A stretch of 40,809 nucleotides of DNA from Welwitschia mirabilis (Eukaryota; Gnetophyta; Gnetopsida; Welwitschiales), in NCBI GenBank assembly GCA_051453625.1, contig JBOZIK010000001.1:290986802-291027610 (forward strand). The letters are read 5' to 3'. Position numbers and translations under genes: made by a program. Each line of letters begins with the position of its first letter. Positions within the stretch are counted from its first letter, which is position 1. Under the pieces are notes generated by a model. It saw only the letters and a list, made by a program, of their open reading frames with translations, made no database searches and was not told where the DNA came from. This document shows positions 33,331 through 40,809 of the stretch, piece after piece.

Positions 33331-36300
33331 ATAAGTAGATTGAATTTAATTTCTCAGAAGAACCTTCCAATAAACATCTCCGTTAGCAGCCTTAACAGGC
33401 TAATAAGCAGTAAGGAATATGCCTCAATGAAAGATGTTCTCATGCCCAAGCCTCTTTGATCTTTAGAATAAGTGCATACATCCCAAGAAACTCTAATAAA
33501 TCACTTATGATGAGGATCTTTAAAATGCTAGAGAACATCTCTTAAAATCTATCATAATTATTGTAAAAGGATTTAGAGGGAGCTAGATATGCAGAATAGA
33601 ACACATGAGTGGGAATAAGGATTTTATCATAAATAATAGTCTTTCTAGCCAAAGCCAAATCTCTAGAAAGCCAATTTTGAGACTTTTGAGTAATCTTCTC
33701 AATAATCCATGATTACAGCTATGAAGGAGAGATGCTAAGGCTAAAGCAAATACTAAGAATATTAAAAACCTTACCTCATGTGATGTTGTGCCCTTGAGTG
33801 AAAATAATCTAGTGTCCTAGAGTAAAAATAAGCAAATTTATCCTAGTCAATGTTAGAGCCCAAAGCTTACTGATACATGTTTAGGCACTAAAGCAAGGAA
33901 GTAACGTCAAATGGAGTCTTGTAAACCAAGAATAGAGAGTCAATAATAGAGTGATCATTATAAAACTAGCCCGAGCAATTATAGAGAAAAAACCAAGAAG
34001 AGTGAATAGAATCAAACATGACAGAATAAGATGGCTCTAAGCATCTACAACAATGATAAATAAACAAGGATCTAAGGGGAAACCTTAACAATCTAACCTC
34101 TTTAATTGAGAGGAAGTAGAGGTATACCCATTAATAGGCATTTGAAAAAAGAATCTTGGTGTATTAAAGGAAGGATAATCTCAAGCTAATCAATTAGAGC
34201 ATCTTCAAAATAAAATTCTATGAAATTCTATCATGGGCTTTAAAGTAGATGGTTTTTAGAAAAATTAAATCTTAGTTAGAGTAAGATTCCCACTCCTAAG
34301 ATTTAAGTAGATGAATAGTATTCCCTAAATTGAAGCAGTCTCTGATGAAGGTAGTTTACTCTAGTCAAACGATTATGAAGAAAACAAGTTTCTTTAACTT
34401 GTTAGCTATGGATTTGACACTCATCTTGCATGAGTTATTCAATCAGGTAATAGGTAACTAGTCTTTGATTGATACCCAACCTTAACTTTTGAAATCAGCT
34501 TGATTAGACTAATAATAACATATCCACTAAGGCAAATAAAGGATATAGACTCTTTATAAACTTCATAAAAAGGACCACCAATTACATCCCCGAATTGCTT
34601 ATAGAAATCAACAAGATAACCATTTGGTCTAGGAGCCTCACCATCTTTGATTTCTCTTATAACACTAGTAATCTTTCCAAAAGATAGATGCTAGTCTAGA
34701 AGGGAAACCAAATTAGCTAAAACAAAATAATAAATACGATATTTAATTTTTTATTAAGTTGAATTTTTAGTAATGCATTAAGGCTCATGACTGAAACATT
34801 TCATGAATTATTTAGAGAAGATATTAATAATTTTAGAAGCATTTGTAAACTTCTAAAAATCAGACTAAATAATAAGGATCATCTAAGCTAAGGAATAATC
34901 AAATTAAAAACAAAAAAAAGAATGGTTTGAGTTCCCATGTGTTAAATCTAGGTAAACACATTAAGTCTATCTTCTTAAAAGACAACATTGAAGGGACCCC
35001 TTTTAAGAGCTATAGTGATGGATTGACCTTCCTCAAATGAATAAAAAGCTTCTTTGTTGAAGTGAATAATTTCCATTTTGCCAAATTATCTCATTGCAAT
35101 TGATGCTCTATAATAAGTTTCTTTTCCACCAAGAACACTAACCATACCATTATTGGCATTCCAACCCTAAACTAGAGATAATAAATTAGAAATCGTGTTG
35201 AGTTATAATGAAGGAAAATAGTAGTTAAAAACAAAATTTGAGTCTCAAGAAAGGATAACATCAAAAGTTTAAATTCTTATAATGATGAAGAAGTGGTCAA
35301 AAATAGGTTTACATAAGACGATGCTAGTAGGATGTCCATCAATATTGCTAAACTAAATGTGATTATTATGAGAAAGATAAACCCTGTCCAAATGCTTAAG
35401 CATCAAATTATTTTTTTTTTTGCCTTTGAATCAAGTTGATATAGGAAAGCTAATCCTCCCAAGAAGATGAAACAGTTCATATGAATGGAGGTGAATAATA
35501 AGATCATTATACAAAACCTACTATAAAGCACTAAAGAAAATGGAACACTTTTATCTTTTGTCTCAAGGTAAGGTAACCACATTGAACTTATCCATAAAGC
35601 ACTAAACAGACTCTAGTAAATCTCATAATTTCCTTTAGAGAGTACCTCTTTCTTTTGTATTATTAGGATCACAGATAGAAATGATGAAAAAAGTGAAATT
35701 CTACTAATGAAGTCGGATCCCCATTGCTACATTATCACTAATAATATCACAGTTTACAACTATTGGAATCTAAGAAGAATGCAGTAGTAGCACAAAAACA
35801 CAATATCTTGGGGATGAGAGGTAGATAAGAACATAAATCTAGGAGTAGTACAATTCTAAGAAAAATTAAGATCATTGCTATAAATTTTAAATTTTGATAA
35901 ACTAATAATATCAAAGGAAGAGGAAAAACTAACAAGATCCTTTTTTATATGAAATTTATGTAGAGGTTTAAATAACCTTTTAACATTCTAAAAGGATAAA
36001 TTCATGGAGTAGAAACGGAAATATTAGCAGCATCTACCACATGAAACCTCCTATTGTCTTCACCATTATTATTTAAATATTTAATCATAGTGGTGTCATC
36101 TCTCTCATGTGTAAGTTCTTTAAAGAGGAAAGAAAACTTGTTCTTTGAATGAAGCACAACACCACCTTTACTAACTTAGCTTCTCAAACACGATAATCCT
36201 CCCCCAAAATTATGGGAGTGGAAGAATTGATTCATAAAAGATTTAGTATAAGAATTAGCACTATTGTATTATTTTCTCATAGGGAAGTACTTTTTCTTAG

Positions 36301-37150
36301 AGATGTGCTAACCATTAGGAGGATCTATCCTAAGAACTTTAAGAGCTTTCTTTATGTTGATATTTATAGTGCAATGGAGAAAATTACCTTCTATATATTC
36401 GGGAGGGTCAACTAATGGAGGAGTCTTGTCTTGCACCTTAAGATTTAGGTAATGTTGAATATGATATTTTGAATTATAACCATCTAGCAAACAAAGGTAA
36501 ACAACTAGTTGCAAAATGAAATCCTGAATGTATTGATCATTAAAACATTTAGCACTTAAGCCATAAATTCTAAGTTGATAATAATGCATGCACATTTTCC
36601 TAGTTTACCATCAATAGATGATTCTTACTCTTCTATAATAAAAATACTCAAATATTTGAATAAATATGAAATAAGAGGCCAAAGAGAGGTCTTCATATTT
36701 GGGCACTCAACCCAAATTAGCACCTTTATAAAATCATGCTTATGATCTTTAAAACTCTCAACACATGGTTTAAGAAAAATAAGAGTTAGATCTACATACC
36801 AAGGTTACCTTTAATAACTTTATTAGTATCAAATTCTTTCTTAAAATTTTGGGTTTTAGGGTGGGCAATGGGTTTGAACCTTTAGAAAGGCTAAAGACCA
36901 AAGGAACATTAGAATCTTTGACCTTTTAAACTTTGTTAGTCCATGCCCAGAGGCCTTTTGGTAATGGTGAAGAACTAATAAAAATAATCCATAGCATGTA
37001 AGGCTACAAAATCCTTATAAAACATGTGATATTTATCTGCAAGATTGAATTCATAGATAATAAGGGGAAGAGGAAGCATTAGACCATGGTCGATCACTAC
37101 CCAAAAACCATCAAAACCCTCCTTTACCAAATCTTGCAAGTTAAAGGGAA
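33331..37150 (-). mobile_element. Minus-strand LINE without the CACTA insertion, unit 2
   Basis: The paralogue of 16630-18157 plus 28141-30330, continuous here. RT blocks occur at about 34400-34680 on the minus strand. The catalytic site at 33953-33964 reads F-I-M-I instead of F-A-D-D. The endonuclease region at about 35220-35600 includes a KFNVVT segment (Asp of GDFN lost). ORF1-like frames lie at 36308-36595 (YGLSAKCFNDQYIQDF) and above. Stops occur throughout. The 3' end was removed by the deletion that fused it to the peroxidase pseudogene. It serves as the empty-site reference for the CACTA insertion. Confidence 0.8.
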
Positions 37151-37324
37151 AGAATCCCCAAAACTCTTATCAAATTCAAGCACATCCAAATGAACTATGT
37201 CCTTTTAATAATGGATACTTTTGTTACTATTTAAGTAGTAATAAAGTACATAAATTTATTAAGTTAATAATGATAATAAAATTTAATGTACATAATAGTG
37301 ATAATTTACACTTGTCAATTTGTA

Positions 37325-37420
37325 TAGGCATAATTAAATCATTTGTCTAGGCAGTCATGGTGGTTATACCTCCTACAAGAGGTATAATGACTACAAACTT
37401 CAAGTTCAATGTTTCCCCAT
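37325..37420 (+). mobile_element. SINE body, unit 2 copy
   Basis: Matches 30541-30640. The first about 40 bases of the unit 1 copy are deleted. Confidence 0.5.
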
Positions 37421-37781
37421 TTAGATTATGTAATCATAAGTCAAAATTAATGAAACAAGTTTTAAAAAAATCAATAAAGAAAATTATTTAATTAGAACTA
37501 GATTTCTCAATCATATTAGTTAACTATTATATTTAACACTTTGTAAAATCTTTTACAATATTTGTACTCTCTATTTGGTTATGTTTACATATTATATTTT
37601 GAAAAAATTTGAATAATTTTTATAATACTAAATGTAGGTTTTATAAGTTATTTCATGTTTTGCATCTTATTAGGAATGTAGGAAATTCATCATACTTGTA
37701 TGATACAATAGTTAACAACTTTATCTTCCTATCTATGCTAAAAGTTCTATAGTTAAATTTAAAAAAATATTTAAGCTAATA

Positions 37782-37980
37782 GGGCTATAGTTTAATTGGT
37801 TGGACACTTATCATCTTGAAGTCATTGATTCATGAGGTTGTGGATTTGAAGCTTTAATACCTTAATTGACATACTATGAGGCCCTAAATGTAATTAAATC
37901 ATTCATTTGAGCAACTGTTGTGGATGTACTTCCAAGGGGAATAATGCTCACTAGAGGTTTCAAGCTTAACATCCCTCTGT
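37782..37980 (+). mobile_element. tRNA-derived SINE (head type 2), unit 2 copy
   Basis: GGGCTATAGTTTAATTGG (box A-like), GGTTGTGGATTTGAAGC (box B-like), then the shared body. Orthologue of 30994-31190 by array position. Confidence 0.65.
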
Positions 37981-38349
37981 ACTAAAGCATTATCAAAGTT
38001 ATAAAGAATACATAAACATCATTATAAATCAAAATAGTTATGACTTCAAACTTGTTTGTGAGGTATTAATGACTATTATAGTAAATATAATAATTGACTT
38101 AATAAAAAACGTATGTTAAATAACATAATACTAAAATAAACATAAAGTATATTATAAATATTTCAAGTGAAGAAATTTGTCAAAATAAGGAGCTAAGGAA
38201 AGGGAAATTTTTAAACATCAACGTTTAGGTTGTTAAAGTTTGGATAGATGTGATGTTTTAGCAAGCTTCTAAATGTCTTATACTATTTGTTATGTAGCTA
38301 ATATTTCCCACATTTTTTGTTTTTAAAGGGGGATAAGAGAAGGGAAGAA

Positions 38350-38523
38350 TGTCCTACCTAAAACATCTAGTAACCATACTTCCCATGAAACTATAACCAA
38401 TACATATCTCCAAAAGAATAATTAAATTATATTTAGGGCCTCAAAACATCTAAAGACTTGAGCCCATGACCTCTTAATTAGAGGATGTGCCCCACCCCTT
38501 GGAATACCAATGTATTAGCTATC
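38350..38523 (-). mobile_element. tRNA-derived SINE (head type 3), unit 2 copy, minus strand
   Basis: Minus strand: GGATAGCTAATACATTGG (box A-like) and GGTCATGGGCTCAAGTC (box B-like), then GAGGCCCTAAAT. Better preserved than 31571-31755. Confidence 0.6.
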
Positions 38524-38689
38524 CATCACTTTTGATTTTAGAACATGTCAACTATAGTTTAACCAAAAAGAAAAGTACATTTCACTTGGAATTGTAATGG
38601 GTTGCATAGGACCATGGAGAATTTTTTCTCGTTTTAATATAATGATCAAGTATTAACTAAACAGAATGAGAGACTTGTTAAGAACATAA

Positions 38690-39679
38690 TCTTTTATAGG
38701 TAACAAATATGGCTAGAAGACTTTGATAAGTTTTTCCTTAGGAAAAAAAAGCTAGAGCCTGTAGATTGTAATAAAATTAGTTAAGGCCGCTTAAGAATGT
38801 TGTTGTTCAATAGCCTTACAACTTTTATTTAATTACTATATTAAGTCTAACTAAATAGGCTACATCAAATTACTAAACTTAAGAATTTAGGTAATATTGT
38901 TAAAAGTTATTTATTTTTATTTAAAAATAAGTGTTATTTAATTTTTTCCTTCCCTTTTAACAAGGAATGCAAGTTCTCTCTAGGTAAAGGGTGTTGCCTT
39001 AAAAGTTAGTTGAATAACATTAATTAATGAAAAAAATCCTACAAAAGTTTACTAATAACTTTGTAAAACTATGTTCTTGGTTTGAATTTAAAGATATTAA
39101 TTCACTTAAGAATTCTTTCACTCTTTCCACTTATGTAATTGTTTGTCATTAAATTAAGAACTCTACTAATCTTTCATTACTTTTGATGAGATTAAAGAAG
39201 CTTATTTATCTTTGTCCCAAAATAAAACTTAAAGCAGATGGCCTTCTATTAAAATTTCATAAATATATGTGATAGAACTTGGATTTAAAATCTCTAAATA
39301 AATATCTTGAAATATATTATCATTTTTTCTTTTTTTCTCTTAAAGGCTTTTTTAAGCTACTGCTCTAAAAACTAGGGTTTCATTTTTCATTCTGGCGTTG
39401 AATATATATAATTTTCTATTTTCTTTTTATTTATTTATTTATTTTATTCTCACCGCTCTAAGGTGGCAATCTATCCACAAAAGATAAACTAATTTATTTC
39501 ATCAACTCAAATTCACAATGAATCGCGTGCACAGCCAACACGCGTACATACATGAAGATTTATGGAGAAAACTCAGTCCACAATGAACAATCACAGCATT
39601 TTGAGTTATTGAGAGACCTGCAAGAATTCCAACAAACACAGCCTAAACACAATCGAATCAAGGGAGAAGCAGAGTCTAT
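38690..39679 (-). other. 3' flank and probable 3' UTR of peroxidase 3
   Basis: No separate gene. The (TTTA)n stretch at about 39424-39450 supplies AATAAA-type signals on the minus strand about 230-250 bases past the stop, the same position as in copy 1. Confidence 0.5.
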
Positions 39680-40809
39680 TCACGAATGGACGACAGCGCA
39701 ATGCTTTCTGATCTGCCCTTGCGAACCGGTCAATACTCCGATCTTGCCCATCTTCACCATCGACTTCGAAAACTCTGAGAAAAACGTCTTTGGGCTTTTC
39801 TGCATCTCAACCACGTAAGACTTGGCAGTGGAGTCGGTGAGAAGGGCTGCATCGGACTGAAAAATGCCTCTGCGCTTCAAGACCCGACTGTAATAGCTGC
39901 TGTCGAAAGTCAGAAAACTGCCTGGATCCATCTCCACAATCGTCGTATTGTCGGCTGGAGTCTTGCATTTGAACTTCTTGAGATTGGCAACGTAGTTGGA
40001 GTCGAGACTTGGGTCGGAATCGCTGACATTGTTGCCTTTCCCAGTGAAGTTGTAAAGTCTGTTTTTCATGAACTGACAGTGTGTGATTCCGACAGTGTGC
40101 CCTCCGGATAAAACCACCAGGTCTTTGGTGTCGAGTCCCAAGTTTGAAAAGGAAGATGTCAGCTGCGAGAAATTGAAGGTCGGTTGGGGAATGTTGGCGG
40201 TTGCTTCCGACTGCTTCGATACAGTTCCGTCTCTTCTGCCTGTCGGAACCTGCCAGGATGGCCCTCCAAACTGCAAATTCATCCAAATCAAACAAACATT
40301 TCTGTTAGATAGAAAGACTGAAAGCCGAATGGGGGTTTATTCGCACTGTTAGCAGTGCTCAGTGATGTTATAATGCGGAGAAAACTCACGGCTACTGAGA
40401 CGGCATCCCGGGCCATCAAAGCGAGGATATCTGCGCAGGAAACGACTCCAGGGCAGGCCTTTTCGATCTCCTCCTTGGCTTCGTCAATGAGATTAAATCC
40501 TCTGAGAGTTCTGTTAGGCACTGCGTCCTTTTCTGCTGGATTTGAGCTCGTGCCATTCAACAGAATGGAGCCATCACATCCCTTGCACATAAAAAAACAA
40601 TAAAACATTACACAAACTCTGCAATCAGCCATTAATGCTTCTTTTTCTTGGGTTTTTATATTCAGAGGAGCAATACTCCAAGCGGGTCTCGTAACTCATA
40701 TTTTATCGTCGATACTCACCCTGACGAAGCAGTCATGAAAGTGCATTCGAAGGAGCGGAGCAGCAACGCTCTTTGCATTGGGAATGTGCTTCTCTGCAAC
40801 TTTTCTGAC
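39680..40809 (-). CDS. Class III secretory peroxidase, copy 3, 5' end beyond the window
   Basis: Same secreted haem peroxidase family as copy 1. Exons seen: 40720-40809 (last 30 codons of exon 1), 40390-40581, and 39680-40270 ending in TGA. Introns of 138 and 119 bases begin GTGAG and end AG. Distal Arg and His lie in [12 protein letters not shown], the proximal His in LSGGHTVG. Seven of the eight conserved Cys are visible; the first lies in the missing part of exon 1. There is no frameshift or stop. Exon 3 has 196 codons and differs from copy 1 at roughly a dozen residues, for example SWQVPTG for FWRVPTG and QFMKNRLYN for QFIKSRLYN. It is probably functional if the missing signal peptide and promoter are intact. 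Unlike copy 1 it has no assembly gap. Confidence 0.93.

Larger units (their letters stand above)
31850..38660. repeat. Unit 2 of the tandem segmental array
   Basis: Holds peroxidase pseudogene 2 (32937-33326), the minus-strand LINE without the CACTA (33331-37150) and SINEs (37325-38525). It aligns to unit 1 on both sides of the CACTA, and its 3' flank aligns with unit 3. About 6.8 kb long. At the right border unit 3 has about 45 extra bases (38619-38663) flanked by AGAAT, absent at 31850. Confidence 0.8.
38660..40809. repeat. Unit 3 of the tandem segmental array, incomplete
   Basis: Starts with the same 3' flank as units 1 and 2 and contains peroxidase copy 3. It runs out of the window. Confidence 0.8.

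Noticed and set aside
39807-40603. Open frames of 162, 89 and 82 codons over peroxidase 3
   Set aside because: Shadow frames of the real exons with no recognisable domain.

Overview
The window looks like nuclear DNA of a land plant. The evidence is secreted class III (haem) peroxidase genes with short GT-AG introns, and AT-rich surroundings made of LINE, Ty3/gypsy, CACTA and tRNA-derived SINE copies. A gymnosperm or another large, repeat-rich plant genome is a reasonable guess, but this is inference. There is no prokaryotic operon, CRISPR array, phage or plasmid signal. Runs of N mark scaffold gaps.

Layout. About 1-6175: a decayed plus-strand LINE in the order ORF1 (DUF4283-like), AP endonuclease, reverse transcriptase, zinc-binding domain and RNase H traces, ending in poly(A). 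About 6176-10673: the 3' half of a Ty3/gypsy element with a degenerate integrase, a long unrecognised tail, a polypurine tract and a probable 3' LTR. About 11030-11225: a TCAA-rich minisatellite.

From about 11270 to the window end lies a tandem array of three related units. Unit 1 (about 11270-31850) holds an apparently intact peroxidase gene on the minus strand, two SINEs, and a minus-strand LINE split by a roughly 10 kb CACTA transposon (18158-28140). Unit 2 (about 31850-38660) holds a truncated peroxidase pseudogene fused to the same LINE, here without the CACTA. Unit 3 (about 38660 onward) holds a third peroxidase that runs off the right edge and looks intact. The LINE is shared by units 1 and 2, so it predates their duplication. 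The CACTA came later, and a deletion of about 3.8 kb at a GATAA microhomology removed the front of peroxidase 2 together with its upstream region.

The only genes that look functional are the peroxidases at 12265-13703 and 39680-40809. Both keep the distal and proximal haem histidines, and copy 1 keeps all eight conserved cysteines. Everything else recognisable is transposon-derived and broken. I found no convincing new biological system. The observations most worth following are the layered history of the array, a SINE family with one shared body but different tRNA-like heads, a CACTA family carrying a retroelement gag/zinc-knuckle segment, and scaffold gaps flanked by the same sequence on both sides (one of them inside the peroxidase gene), which look like assembly artefacts.
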